From: Nocardioides sp. JS614
GTDB lineage: Bacteria > Actinomycetota > Actinomycetes > Propionibacteriales > Nocardioidaceae
Reading direction: 5' to 3'
Assembly (NCBI RefSeq): GCF_000015265.1
Contig: NC_008699.1
Span: 682,001 to 746,000 of the forward strand
DNA length: 64,000 nucleotides
The position numbers and the translations under genes were made by a program. This document shows positions 50,581-58,850 of the stretch, one piece after another. The notes beneath the pieces were generated by a model that searched no databases, was not told where the DNA came from, and saw nothing but the letters and a program-made list of their open reading frames with translations. Position 1 is the stretch's first letter, and the number at the start of each line of letters is the position of its first letter.

Positions 50581-51476
50581 TGTTGGGCGGTCGTCAGGAT
50601 CTCCTGGCGCAGCCACCGGTGGCCGACGTCGGAGTCGCGGCGGATGCTCCAGAACAGGCACTCGTCGATGGTTCGCAGGGGGAGCGGCGGTTCGACGGCC
50701 CTGATCCCGGCCCATCCGAGCTCGTCCACGAGTCTCTGGAGCGTCAGGATGATGAGCCCGGTGCCGGCTACGAAGAACGGGGCGAGGAGGGACGTCTGGG
50801 TGCTCAGCTCGGCCGCGGGGTCGAGGGTGAGGCCGTCCAGCTGGCGGTCGCCCAATGCCGGTAGCTCGCGGTCACCGGTGGCCAGGCGACGGTGCGACGC
50901 CAGCTGCTCGATGGTCAGCCGGTCGCCGATGCTGGCGTCGTCCGCGTCGACCGCGAACACGTAACGGTCCTGGAACAGCGACTCTCGCCGCAGCTCGGGC
51001 GCGGGATCGAGCATCTCGCCGGGCAGGATCGCTAGGTCCACCCGCCCCTGACGAATCATCGCCTCGTAGTCAGCCGCCACCGGCTGCACGATCAGGCGCA
51101 CCTCGGGCGCCTCCACACTCAGCCTGCGCACCAGGGGACGGATCAGGACGAGTCCCACGTAGTCGCTGGCCATCACGGTGAAGGTCCGTCGATCCGTCGT
51201 CGGATCGAAGGCGTCCACCACGTCCAGCACCGCCTGGACGGCCCGGATCGCCTCCGTGACCGGTCCGACCAGGGCCTGCCCCATGGCGGTCGGGACCATG
51301 TCGCCACCCGTGCGCACGAACAGCTGGTCGCCGAACAGCTTGCGGAGTCGGCCGAGGGTTGCGCTCATCGCCGGCTGCCCGACTGACAGTCGCTCAGCCG
51401 CCCGGGTCACGCTGCGCTCGGTCAACAGGGCGTCCAGGGCGACCAGCAGGTTGAGATCGACGTTCGTCACGTTCAT
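50574..51476 (-). CDS. LysR-family transcriptional regulator (NodD-like)
   Basis: A 300-residue LysR regulator. It starts MNVTNVDLNLLVALDALLTE, the NodD-type N-terminus, with RSVTRAAERLSVGQPAMSATLGRLRKLFGDQLFVR as helix-turn-helix; the effector domain includes VDLAILPGEM and the aromatic-acid-type C-terminus. The longer frame upstream runs antisense through tRNA-Trp and is not coding. It is convergent with the catabolic operon, whose expression it may control, and it marks the right end of the catabolic block. Confidence 0.92.
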   Translation of the reverse strand: MNVTNVDLNLLVALDALLTERSVTRAAERLSVGQPAMSATLGRLRKLFGDQLFVRTGGDMVPTAMGQALVGPVTEAIRAVQAVLDVVDAFDPTTDRRTFTVMASDYVGLVLIRPLVRRLSVEAPEVRLIVQPVAADYEAMIRQGRVDLAILPGEMLDPAPELRRESLFQDRYVFAVDADDASIGDRLTIEQLASHRRLATGDRELPALGDRQLDGLTLDPAAELSTQTSLLAPFFVAGTGLIILTLQRLVDELGWAGIRAVEPPLPLRTIDECLFWSIRRDSDVGHRWLRQEILTTAQQL

Positions 51477-51588
51477 GCGCAGACCGGACGCACCGAACCC
51501 ACAGGCGCTCCTCTCCCGGGCACGTCGCGCCCACCCGTCCAGCCTACGGGTGCTCGGCACGACCTGTGGCGATGGCGACCGCCGCAGG

Positions 51589-51619
51589 TTAGGCGGTGCC
51601 GTGGTCGACCCCCTATGCT
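51589..51619 (+). promoter_or_regulatory. candidate promoter of trnW-secE-nusG
   Basis: TTAGGC (51589-51594) and TATGCT (51614-51619) are spaced by 19 bases, about 80 bases upstream of tRNA-Trp. The -10 box is good, while the -35 and the spacing are not ideal. Confidence 0.35.
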
Positions 51620-51697
51620 TAGGACACCGGTGGATCATCACGCTGCTTCGCCATGCCCTGCGCAGGGTGGTGATGCGGAGCGCGAGGATTCGCTCGG

Positions 51698-51770
51698 AGG
51701 GCACTAGCTCAACTGGCAGAGCATCGGTCTCCAAAACCGAAGGTTGGGGGTTCAAGTCCCTCGTGCCCTG
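51698..51770 (+). tRNA. tRNA-Trp (CCA)
   Basis: A 73-base cloverleaf: acceptor AGGGCAC / GTGCCCT with discriminator G, D arm TAGCTCAACTGGCAGAGCA, anticodon arm TCGGT-CTCCAAA-ACCGA (anticodon CCA), T arm GGGGG-TTCAAGT-CCCTC with a G-U pair. It directly precedes secE, the conserved bacterial order. Confidence 0.97.
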
Positions 51771-51818
51771 CAAGGATGGATCGGTCGGATCAAGCTCGAA
51801 CGAGGAGAGGTGGAGGAC

Positions 51819-52064
51819 GTGCCGGACAGCAAGGCAGTCCGTGGATCGCGCGGCGGGGGCTCCCAACGCACGAGCATCCCCACGTTCTACCGCCAGGTGG
51901 TCGCCGAGCTGCGCAAGGTCGTCTACCCGACCCAGGAGCAGCTGGTCACGTACTTCATCGTGGTGATGGTGTTCGTGGTCTTCTTCATGACCCTGGTCTC
52001 GGTCCTCGACCTCGGCTTCGGCAAGCTCGTCTTCTCGATCTTCGCCGGCAAGTCCGACACCTGA
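51819..52064 (+). CDS. secE: preprotein translocase subunit SecE
   Basis: An 81-residue single-span membrane protein of the SecYEG channel: a basic cytoplasmic part (VRGSRGGGSQRTSIPTFYRQ), the conserved amphipathic segment VVAELRKVVYPTQEQLVTYF and one membrane helix (IVVMVFVVFFMTLVSVLDLG). The frame is open back into the tRNA gene, so the start is a judgement; GTG at 51819 gives the usual N-terminus (VPDSKAVRGS), and GTG at 51810 is possible. nusG follows after 53 bp. Confidence 0.93.
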   Translation: MPDSKAVRGSRGGGSQRTSIPTFYRQVVAELRKVVYPTQEQLVTYFIVVMVFVVFFMTLVSVLDLGFGKLVFSIFAGKSDT

Positions 52065-52117
52065 CTCCGGCCCTCGCCGGACGACCAGAGCAGCACCCGA
52101 ACGTGATGGAGCAGTAC

Positions 52118-53056
52118 GTGTCTGAGCAGGAGTACGACTCGGCGAACACCGACGAGACGACCCCGGAGTCCACTCCGGAGGCCACCCCGGAGCCGGCCGG
52201 CGGGGTCGACCCGACTCTGGAGGACCAGTACGGCGAGCCGAACGACGGCCCCGAGGTCGAGGAGGACCCGCGGCTGGACGCCGAGGTCACCGACGAGGAC
52301 TCCGACGCGGCCCTGGGCCTCGACGACACCGAGGACGACGGCGCGAGCAGCCTGGAGATGTCCGCGGCCGAGGGCGACGACGGCCCGGACGCGGCCGCTG
52401 CCGACCCCGAGGCCGACGAGGCCGACCCCGGCGACCCGCTCGAGGCGTTCCGGCGCGAGCTGTGGGCGAAGCCCGGTGACTGGTTCGTCGTGCACACCTA
52501 CTCCGGCATGGAGAACCGGGTGAAGTCGAACCTCGAGAACCGGATCATCTCCTTGAACATGGAGGACTACATCCACGAGATCGTGGTCCCCACCGAGGAG
52601 GTCGCCGAGATCAAGAACGGCCAGCGCAAGATGGTGCGCCGCACCGTCCTCCCGGGCTACGTCCTGGTGCGCATGGACCTGACCGACGAGTCCTGGGCCG
52701 CGGTGCGGCACACGCCGTCGGTCACCGGGTTCGTCGGCCACAGCCACCAGCCGGTGCCGCTGTCGATGTCCGAGGTCGAGAACATGCTCGCGCCGGCGGT
52801 CGTCGCCCGCGCCGAGGCCGAGGCGGTCGCCGCGGGGGCTCCGGCCTCGTCCGGCGGTGCCGCGGCGAAGAAGCCGGTCGAGGTCGCGGACTTCGACGTC
52901 TCCGACTCGGTGATGGTCGTCGACGGCCCGTTCGCCACGCTGCACGCGACGATCACCGAGATCAACGCCGAGGCGCAGCGGGTCAAGGCCCTGGTCGAGA
53001 TCTTCGGCCGCGAGACCCCGGTCGAGCTCAGCTTCAGCCAGATCCAGCGCGTCTGA
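52118..53056 (+). CDS. nusG: transcription elongation/antitermination factor NusG
   Basis: A 312-residue NusG. Residues 1-115 are a very acidic low-complexity extension (EEDPRLDAEVTDEDSDAALG and similar). The NGN domain follows (WFVVHTYSGMENRVKSNLEN...VPTEEVAEIKNG...VLPGYVLVRMDLTDESWAAVRHTPSVTGFVG), and the KOW domain ends the protein (VADFDVSDSVMVVDGPFATL). It binds RNA polymerase and couples it to Rho or ribosomes. GTG at 52118 with GGAG six bases before it is preferred over the ATG at 52106. Confidence 0.95.
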   Translation: MSEQEYDSANTDETTPESTPEATPEPAGGVDPTLEDQYGEPNDGPEVEEDPRLDAEVTDEDSDAALGLDDTEDDGASSLEMSAAEGDDGPDAAAADPEADEADPGDPLEAFRRELWAKPGDWFVVHTYSGMENRVKSNLENRIISLNMEDYIHEIVVPTEEVAEIKNGQRKMVRRTVLPGYVLVRMDLTDESWAAVRHTPSVTGFVGHSHQPVPLSMSEVENMLAPAVVARAEAEAVAAGAPASSGGAAAKKPVEVADFDVSDSVMVVDGPFATLHATITEINAEAQRVKALVEIFGRETPVELSFSQIQRV

Positions 53057-53180
53057 GATTTCGCCCCACGGCGAACCGCGCCGCACAATAGACAGGTTGC
53101 CCGGGTGAGATCGGGCGACAGCAGGTGGCAGAGGCGTACGACGTACTCCTCGTCATGACCACGAGACAGAAAGAGAAGCA

Positions 53181-53609
53181 ATGCCTCCGAAGAAGAAGAT
53201 CGCCGCACTCGTCAAGGTGCAGCTGCAGGCCGGAGCCGCGACCCCCGCTCCGCCGGTCGGTACCGCTCTCGGTCCGCACGGCGTGAACATCATGGAGTTC
53301 TGCAAGGCCTACAACGCCCAGACGGAGTCCATGCGCGGCAACGTCATCCCGGTCGAGATCACGATCTACGAGGACCGGTCCTTCACCTTCATCACGAAGA
53401 CGCCGCCGGCCGCCGAGCTGATCAAGAAGGCCGCGGGCCTGCAGAAGGGCTCCGGCGTCCCGCACAAGGAGAAGGTCGGCAAGCTGACCAAGGACCAGGT
53501 GCGCGAGATCGCCCAGACCAAGCTGCCCGACCTCAACGCGAACGACATCGAGGCGGCCATGAAGATCGTCGAGGGCACCGCCCGCTCGATGGGCGTCACG
53601 ACCGACTGA
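53181..53609 (+). CDS. rplK: 50S ribosomal protein L11
   Basis: A 142-residue L11 of normal length, with AALVKVQLQAGAATPAPPVG near the start, GPHGVNIMEFCKAYNAQT, and the C-terminal RNA-binding domain with VREIAQTKLPDLNANDIEAA. It lies at the GTPase-associated centre of the ribosome. The 124 bases between nusG and rplK contain small inverted repeats (CCCG...CGGG, TACG-A-CGTA) and a CACAAT box that may give rplKA its own promoter. rplA follows after 81 bp. Confidence 0.97.
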   Translation: MPPKKKIAALVKVQLQAGAATPAPPVGTALGPHGVNIMEFCKAYNAQTESMRGNVIPVEITIYEDRSFTFITKTPPAAELIKKAAGLQKGSGVPHKEKVGKLTKDQVREIAQTKLPDLNANDIEAAMKIVEGTARSMGVTTD

Positions 53610-53690
53610 CGCTGGTCTTCCAGCAGCACATCCGTGGCAGGGCCGCGCTGGCCCGCTCACCACATCTTTCGAAGAGAGAAGAGAAAGCTC

Positions 53691-54413
53691 ATGCAGCGCA
53701 GCAAGACCTACCGCGCAGCGGCGGAGTCGTTCGACAAGGACGAGCTCTACGCGCCGCTCGCCGCGATCAAGATCGCGAAGACCTCCAGCAAGAAGAAGTT
53801 CGACGAGACCGTCGACGTGGTCATGCGCCTCGGTGTCGACCCCCGCAAGGCCGACCAGATGGTCCGCGGCACCGTCAACCTCCCGCACGGCACCGGCAAG
53901 ACCGCCCGGGTGCTGGTCTTCGCGAACGCCGACAAGGCCGAGGCCGCCCGCGAGGCCGGCGCGGACGTCGTCGGCGGCGACGAGCTGATCGACAAGGTCG
54001 CCGGCGGCTGGCTCGACTTCGACGCCGTGGTCGCGACTCCCGACATGATGGGCAAGGTCGGCCGCCTCGGCCGCGTGCTCGGCCCCCGCGGCCTGATGCC
54101 GAACCCGAAGACCGGCACCGTGACGCCGGACGTGGCCAAGGCCGTGTCCGACATCAAGGGCGGCAAGATCGAGTTCCGCGTCGACCGGCACGCGAACCTG
54201 CACTTCATCATCGGCAAGGCCTCGTTCGGCGAGGTCCAGCTCGCGGAGAACTACGCCGCGGCGCTGGAGGAGGTGCTCCGTCTGAAGCCGGCCAGCTCGA
54301 AGGGCCGCTACATCAAGAAGATCACCGTCTCCACGACGATGGGCCCCGGCATCCAGGTCGACCCGAACCGGACGCGCAACGTCGCGCTCGAGGACGAGAA
54401 CGCCCAGCCCTGA
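53691..54413 (+). CDS. rplA: 50S ribosomal protein L1
   Basis: A 240-residue L1 starting MQRSKTYRAAAESFDKDELY at the ATG at 53691 (AAGAGAAGAGAAAG before it). Family blocks include VDVVMRLGVDPRKADQMVRG, TVNLPHGTGKTARVLVFA, and VLGPRGLMPNPKTGTVTPDV. L1 binds 23S rRNA and, in many bacteria, represses translation of its own L11-L1 message. A strong terminator follows 18 bases after the stop. Confidence 0.97.
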   Translation: MQRSKTYRAAAESFDKDELYAPLAAIKIAKTSSKKKFDETVDVVMRLGVDPRKADQMVRGTVNLPHGTGKTARVLVFANADKAEAAREAGADVVGGDELIDKVAGGWLDFDAVVATPDMMGKVGRLGRVLGPRGLMPNPKTGTVTPDVAKAVSDIKGGKIEFRVDRHANLHFIIGKASFGEVQLAENYAAALEEVLRLKPASSKGRYIKKITVSTTMGPGIQVDPNRTRNVALEDENAQP

Positions 54414-54430
54414 TCTGACCGCAGTCCCGT

Positions 54431-54466
54431 ACGTCGACCCGCCCGGTGCTCCGGGCGGGTCGACGT
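54431..54466 (+). terminator. terminator after rplA
   Basis: Perfect 16-bp inverted repeat ACGTCGACCCGCCCGG / CCGGGCGGGTCGACGT with loop TGCT, followed by CGTTGTG. Its stem shares 14 bp with that of the rpmG terminator at 27691. It closes the secE-nusG-rplK-rplA unit. Confidence 0.9.
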
Positions 54467-54626
54467 CGTTGTGACGGACCGGAGGGACGCACCTGTCGGG
54501 ATGCCGCCGGGGTCTGGTCGCAGGACGTCATACCGATGGTGCTACCTGTTGCTCTGTGGCACCTGTTGCTCGAGGCGTATGACGTCTTGGAGTGACCCTC
54601 AGTGCCACGGTCACGATTGCTCCGAT

Positions 54627-54656
54627 TTGGCTCCGCCACCAGAACCGCCGTACTGT
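54627..54656 (+). promoter_or_regulatory. promoter of rplJL
   Basis: TTGGCT (54627-54632) and TACTGT (54651-54656) are spaced by 18 bases, about 200 bases before rplJ. This places transcription start near 54663 and leaves a long leader, as expected for an L10-regulated operon. Between the rplA terminator and this promoter (54467-54626) I see nothing else. Confidence 0.55.
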
Positions 54657-54662
54657 TCTCCA

Positions 54663-54853
54663 CGAAACCAAAGACCGCCGGTTGTCTCGCCACGCACGTG
54701 GTGCGACCGAAGGTTCCGCGGAGACGCGGACGGCCTGCGCAGGTGTCGGAGCACGTTCCTCCTCGCGGAGGGTCCACGCCCTGAGCCTGTGCTCGGGGCG
54801 TTCGTCTTTCCCGGGCCCCTCGCTCCCGGTGGTCGACCACCGGAAGGAGACCC
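54663..54853 (+). ncRNA. L10 leader (ribosomal protein autoregulation element)
   Basis: About 190 bases of untranslated leader before rplJ. It contains stacked hairpins, such as CCGCGGAGACGCGG, the ACGTTCCTCCTCGCGGAGG segment, and the perfect 18-bp palindrome CCGGTGGTCGACCACCGG at 54826-54843 immediately before the AAGGAG ribosome site. Position, length and structure fit the L10 leader, to which the L10-L7/L12 complex binds to repress its own synthesis. I identify it by context; the exact kink-turn was not modelled. Confidence 0.6.
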
Positions 54854-55540
54854 ATGGCGCGGGCAGACAAGCAGGCGGCCGTCGCGGAGATCGTTGAGTC
54901 CTTCAACGAGTCCGCCGGTGCCGTGCTGACCGAGTACCGCGGTCTCACCGTGAAGCAGCTGCAGGAACTGCGGCGCTCCCTCGGTGCGAACGCCAACTAC
55001 GCCGTGGTCAAGAACACGCTGGCCAAGCTGGCCGCCTCCGAGGCGGGCATCACGGCCTTCGACGACCTGCTGACCGGCCCGACCGCTATCGCCTTCATCA
55101 ACGGCGACGTGGTCGAGGCGGCCAAGGGTCTGCGTGACTTTGCCAAGGCGAACCCGACCCTTGTCATCAAGGGCGGCGTCCTGGACGGCAAGCCCCTCGA
55201 CGCGACCGAGATCGCCAAGCTGGCCGACCTCGAGTCCCGCGAGGTGCTCCTGGGCAAGCTGGCCGGCGCGATGCTCGCGTCGCTCAGCCAGGCCGTCTAC
55301 CTGCTCAACGCCCCGCTCGCCCAGGCCGCCCGTCTCGCGGGCGCGCTCCAGGCGAAGGCCGAGCAGGACCCCTCGATCCTCGCAGGTGGTGCTGGCACGG
55401 CTTCGGCCGAGCCGGTCGCCGCCGAGGAGGCCCCGGCTGTCGACGAGCAGCCCGAGGCCCCCGCTGACGAGGCTCCCGCCGTGGAGGCTGAGGCCCCCGC
55501 CGCGGAGACCTCCGACGAGGGCGACACCGCCGAGGCCTAG
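54854..55540 (+). CDS. rplJ: 50S ribosomal protein L10
   Basis: A 228-residue L10: ARADKQAAVAEIVESFNESA, VLTEYRGLTVKQLQELRRSL, NYAVVKNTLAKLA and the L12-binding C-terminal helix (VYLLNAPLAQAARLAGALQAK). It continues with a 55-residue tail rich in alanine, glutamate and proline, so the protein is longer than the usual 165-180 residues. It anchors L7/L12 to 23S rRNA. AAGGAG lies eight bases before the ATG. rplL follows after 77 bp. Confidence 0.96.
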   Translation: MARADKQAAVAEIVESFNESAGAVLTEYRGLTVKQLQELRRSLGANANYAVVKNTLAKLAASEAGITAFDDLLTGPTAIAFINGDVVEAAKGLRDFAKANPTLVIKGGVLDGKPLDATEIAKLADLESREVLLGKLAGAMLASLSQAVYLLNAPLAQAARLAGALQAKAEQDPSILAGGAGTASAEPVAAEEAPAVDEQPEAPADEAPAVEAEAPAAETSDEGDTAEA

Positions 55541-55617
55541 GCCCCGGCGCAACCACCACCTGAAACCCGGCCCGGTGGCAGCAGCTGCCGGACCAACGAA
55601 TGGAAGGAAACGCCACC

Positions 55618-56013
55618 ATGGCGAAGCTCAGCACTGACGAGCTCCTCGACGCGTTCAAGGAGATGACGCTGATCGAGCTCAGCGAGTTCGTGAAGCAGTT
55701 CGAGGAGACCTTCGGCGTCACCGCCGCGGCCCCGGTCGCCGTTGCCGCCGCCCCCGCGGCCGGTGGCGCTGCCGCCGCCGGCGGCGACGCTGGCGCCGAG
55801 CAGGACGAGTTCGACGTCATCCTCGAGTCGGCCGGCGACAAGAAGATCAACGTCATCAAGGAGGTCCGCGCGCTGACCTCCCTCGGCCTCAAGGAGGCCA
55901 AGGAGCTCGTGGAGGCGGCCCCCAAGCCGATCCTCGAGAAGGTCGCCAAGGACGCGGCCGAGAAGGCCAAGGAGGCCCTCGAGGGCGCCGGCGCCACCGT
56001 CACCCTCAAGTGA
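55618..56013 (+). CDS. rplL: 50S ribosomal protein L7/L12
   Basis: A 131-residue stalk protein: N-terminal dimerisation helices (LSTDELLDAFKEMTLIELSE), an alanine/glycine-rich hinge (about residues 38-62) and the C-terminal factor-binding domain (FDVILESAGDKKINVIKEVR, SLGLKEAKELVEAAPKPILE). GGAAGGA precedes the ATG at 55618. It forms one operon with rplJ and is followed by a strong terminator. Confidence 0.97.
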   Translation: MAKLSTDELLDAFKEMTLIELSEFVKQFEETFGVTAAAPVAVAAAPAAGGAAAAGGDAGAEQDEFDVILESAGDKKINVIKEVRALTSLGLKEAKELVEAAPKPILEKVAKDAAEKAKEALEGAGATVTLK

Positions 56014-56045
56014 CGTCGCGGCGACTCGCCGCCTAGCTCGACCCT

Positions 56046-56086
56046 CACGAGGGGCGGTCCACCCGACAGGTGGGCCGCCCCTCGTG
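56046..56086 (+). terminator. terminator after rplL
   Basis: Inverted repeat with 18-base arms, CACGAGGGGCGGTCCACC / GGTGGGCCGCCCCTCGTG, with one G-U pair and a five-base loop. It separates the ribosomal operon from the mce operon, which has its own upstream region at 56087-56265. Confidence 0.88.
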
Positions 56087-56265
56087 CCATTTGCGGTCCA
56101 GACGGGGCGCGCGTCCGAGGTGTAGATCGGGGGTCGCGGGGAAGGAAACCGACGCGTAACCTCGCCGCTACTCCGGCGTTGTTACCGGTCAGTGGGAGCG
56201 GGGAGTGTCAGGCGTGCATGGACCGGGGGAGCGCGCGCGGTGCCGATGGAGGGACGAAGGCGGTC

Positions 56266-57219
56266 ATGGGCGTTGAGATTCAGGTCGAGCACCTGAGCAA
56301 GTCGTTCGGCAAGCAGCTCATCTGGGGCGACGTCACGCTGACCGTCCCCGCCGGCGAGATCTGCGTGATGCTGGGCCCCTCCGGGACCGGCAAGTCGGTC
56401 TTCCTCAAGACCCTCATCGGGCTGCTGAAGCCCGACCAGGGCTCGATCGTGATCGAGGGCACCGACATCGCCACCTGCTCCGAGAAGGAGCTCTACGAGA
56501 TCCGCAAGCTGTTCGGCGTGCTGTTCCAGGACGGCGCCATGTTCGGCTCGATGAACCTCTACGACAACGTCGCGTTCCCGCTGCGTGAGCACACCAAGAA
56601 GTCCGAGTCCGAGATCCGCGACATCGTCATGGAGAAGATGGACCTGGTCGGCCTGGTCGGTGCCGAGGACAAGCTCCCCGGCGAGATCTCCGGCGGCATG
56701 CGCAAGCGCGCCGGCCTGGCCCGGGCGCTGGTGCTCGACCCCGAGATCGTGCTCTTCGACGAGCCCGACTCCGGCCTCGACCCGGTCCGTACGTCGTTCC
56801 TCAACCAGCTGATCGTCGACCTCAACGCGCAGATCGACGCCACCTTCCTGATCGTCACCCACGACATCAACACCGCCCGGAAGGTGCCCGACAACATCGG
56901 GCTGCTCTACCACCGGCACCTGGCGATGTTCGGCCCCCGCGAGATGCTGCTGTCCTCGGAGGAGCCGGTCGTGCGTCAGTTCCTCAACGCCCAGCGGGTC
57001 GGCCCGATCGGCATGTCCGAGGAGAAGGACGCCGACGAGCTGGAGGCCGAGAAGGACCAGGAGCTGCCGCCGCTGCCGCCGATCCCGCTGCAGCTCGAGC
57101 CCTCCAACGGCATCCCCCGGCGCAGCCAGCGGCCCCCGGGTGAGTGGTGCCGGGAGCACGGCGTGACCCCGCCGCCGGGCTCGTTCGAGGAGAACATGTC
57201 GATGGCGACGGGCGGCTGA
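56266..57219 (+). CDS. mce-operon ABC ATPase (MlaF/MceG-like)
   Basis: A 317-residue ATPase energising lipid import by the Mce system. Walker A is MLGPSGTGKSVFLKTLIGLL, the signature is LPGEISGGMRKRAGLARALV and Walker B is IVLFDEPDSGLDPVRTS; the SGGMRKR signature and the DSGLDPVR box are characteristic of MlaF/MceG. A C-terminal extension of about 65 residues is rich in proline and acidic residues, as in MceG. The ATG at 56266 has GAAGG five bases upstream. Here the ATPase gene heads the operon, whereas in mycobacteria it is unlinked. Confidence 0.93.
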   Translation: MGVEIQVEHLSKSFGKQLIWGDVTLTVPAGEICVMLGPSGTGKSVFLKTLIGLLKPDQGSIVIEGTDIATCSEKELYEIRKLFGVLFQDGAMFGSMNLYDNVAFPLREHTKKSESEIRDIVMEKMDLVGLVGAEDKLPGEISGGMRKRAGLARALVLDPEIVLFDEPDSGLDPVRTSFLNQLIVDLNAQIDATFLIVTHDINTARKVPDNIGLLYHRHLAMFGPREMLLSSEEPVVRQFLNAQRVGPIGMSEEKDADELEAEKDQELPPLPPIPLQLEPSNGIPRRSQRPPGEWCREHGVTPPPGSFEENMSMATGG

Positions 57220-57226
57220 TCGGCCG

Positions 57227-58012
57227 ATGTCGTCGTTGACAGCGAGCCGGGCGCTTGCTCCCGTCGGGACCGCCGGGAAGTTCTTCGCCTTCGGCCTCGA
57301 CGTGATGCGGGCGCTGTTCAAGCGACCGTTCCAGCTGCGGGAGTTCATCCAGCAGGCCTGGTTCATCGCCTCGGTGACCATCATCCCGACCGCCCTGGTG
57401 GCGATCCCGTTCGGTGCGGTGATCGCGCTGCAGGTCGGCGGCCTGATCAAGCAGTTCGGCGCCCAGTCGTTCACCGGCTCCGCCTCGGTGCTCGCGGTCG
57501 TCCAGCAGGCCGCGCCGATCGGTACGGCGCTCCTCATCGCCGGCGCCGGCGGGTCGGCGATCGCGGCCGACCTCGGTGCGCGCAAGATCCGCGAGGAGCT
57601 CGACGCGATGATGGTGCTGGGCATCGACCCGATCCAGCGCCTCGTGGTGCCGCGGGTCCTGGCCGCCATGCTGGTCGCCGTCTTCCTCAACGGCCTGGTC
57701 AGCGTCGTCGGCGTCGCCGGCGGTTACGTCTTCAACGTGATCCTGCAGGACGGTACCCCGGGGGCGTACCTCGCCAGCTTCACCGCACTGTCCCAGCTGC
57801 CGGACCTGTGGCAGGGCATGGCGAAGGCGCTCGTGTTCGGCCTGATCGCGGCGGTCGTCGCCTGCTACAAGGGCATGAACGCCGCCGGCGGTCCGAAGGG
57901 CGTCGGCGACGCCGTCAACGAGTCGGTCGTGGTCACCTTCATCCTTCTGTTCATCGTCAACTTCGTGATGAGTGCGATCTACATCCAGCTCGTCCCGCCG
58001 AAGACCGGGTAG
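57227..58012 (+). CDS. yrbEA: YrbE/MlaE-family permease A
   Basis: A 261-residue integral membrane protein of the MlaE family. After a short cytoplasmic helix (QLREFIQQAWFIASVTIIPT) there are five hydrophobic segments; the conserved loop is DLGARKIREELDAMMVLGIDPIQRLVVPRVLA, which contacts the ATPase. It lies 7 bp after the ATPase gene and pairs with the next permease to form the inner channel of the lipid importer. Confidence 0.94.
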   Translation: MSSLTASRALAPVGTAGKFFAFGLDVMRALFKRPFQLREFIQQAWFIASVTIIPTALVAIPFGAVIALQVGGLIKQFGAQSFTGSASVLAVVQQAAPIGTALLIAGAGGSAIAADLGARKIREELDAMMVLGIDPIQRLVVPRVLAAMLVAVFLNGLVSVVGVAGGYVFNVILQDGTPGAYLASFTALSQLPDLWQGMAKALVFGLIAAVVACYKGMNAAGGPKGVGDAVNESVVVTFILLFIVNFVMSAIYIQLVPPKTG

Positions 58013-58018
58013 GGCGCC

Positions 58019-58846
58019 ATGGCCAGCATCCGTGCGGTCTACGTGAAGCCGCTGAAGACCCTCGACAGCCTCGGTGAAGAGCTCGCGTTCTTCATCAAGG
58101 CCCTCGCGTGGACGCCGCGCGCGATCCGGCGCTACAAGAAGGAGATCCTCCGCATCCTCGCGGAGGTGACCCTCGGCAGCGGCGCGCTGGCCGTGATCGG
58201 CGGCACCGTCGGCGTGATCCTCGCGATGACCTTCTTCACCGGCGCCCAGGTCGGGCTGTCCGGCTACGCCGCGCTCGACCAGCTCGGCACCGCGGCGTTC
58301 GCAGGCTTCATCTCGGCGTACTTCAACACCCGTGAGATCGCACCCCTGGTCTCGGGCATCGCCCTGGCCGCCACCGTCGGGTGCGGATTCACGGCCCAGC
58401 TGGGCTCGATGCGCATCTCGGAGGAGGTGGACGCCCTCGAGGTGATGGCGATCCCCTCGCTGCCGTTCCTGGTCACGACGCGCATCGTCGGCGGCCTGAT
58501 CGCGATCATCCCGCTGTACGTCGTGGGCCTGCTCGCGTCGTACTTCGCCACCCGGCTCACCGTCACCCAGTTCTTCGGGCAGTCGGCCGGCACCTACGAC
58601 CACTACTTCAACTCGTTCCTACCACCCGGCGACGTGCTGTGGTCCTTCGGCAAGGTCCTGGTCTTCGCGGTCACGGTGATCCTGATCCACTGCTACCACG
58701 GCTACACCGCCTCGGGCGGTCCGGCCGGGGTGGGTGTCGCCGTGGGCCGTGCCGTGCGCACGAGCATCGTCGCGATCAACGTGATCGACCTGTTCTTGTC
58801 GATGGCCATCTGGGGCGCGTCGACCACCGTCAGGCTGGCGGGGTGA
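58019..58846 (+). CDS. yrbEB: YrbE/MlaE-family permease B
   Basis: A 275-residue partner permease. It has the same layout as the previous gene product, with LGSMRISEEVDALEVMAIPSLPFLVTTRIVGG as the ATPase-contact loop and five hydrophobic segments. It starts 6 bp after the stop of permease A and ends 4 bp before mceA, so the genes are surely co-transcribed. Confidence 0.94.
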   Translation: MASIRAVYVKPLKTLDSLGEELAFFIKALAWTPRAIRRYKKEILRILAEVTLGSGALAVIGGTVGVILAMTFFTGAQVGLSGYAALDQLGTAAFAGFISAYFNTREIAPLVSGIALAATVGCGFTAQLGSMRISEEVDALEVMAIPSLPFLVTTRIVGGLIAIIPLYVVGLLASYFATRLTVTQFFGQSAGTYDHYFNSFLPPGDVLWSFGKVLVFAVTVILIHCYHGYTASGGPAGVGVAVGRAVRTSIVAINVIDLFLSMAIWGASTTVRLAG

Positions 58847-58850
58847 TCGC

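Noticed and set aside
51477..51866. Upstream extension of the LysR gene on the minus strand
   Set aside because: It would run through tRNA-Trp and the secE start; the NodD-type N-terminus begins at 51476.
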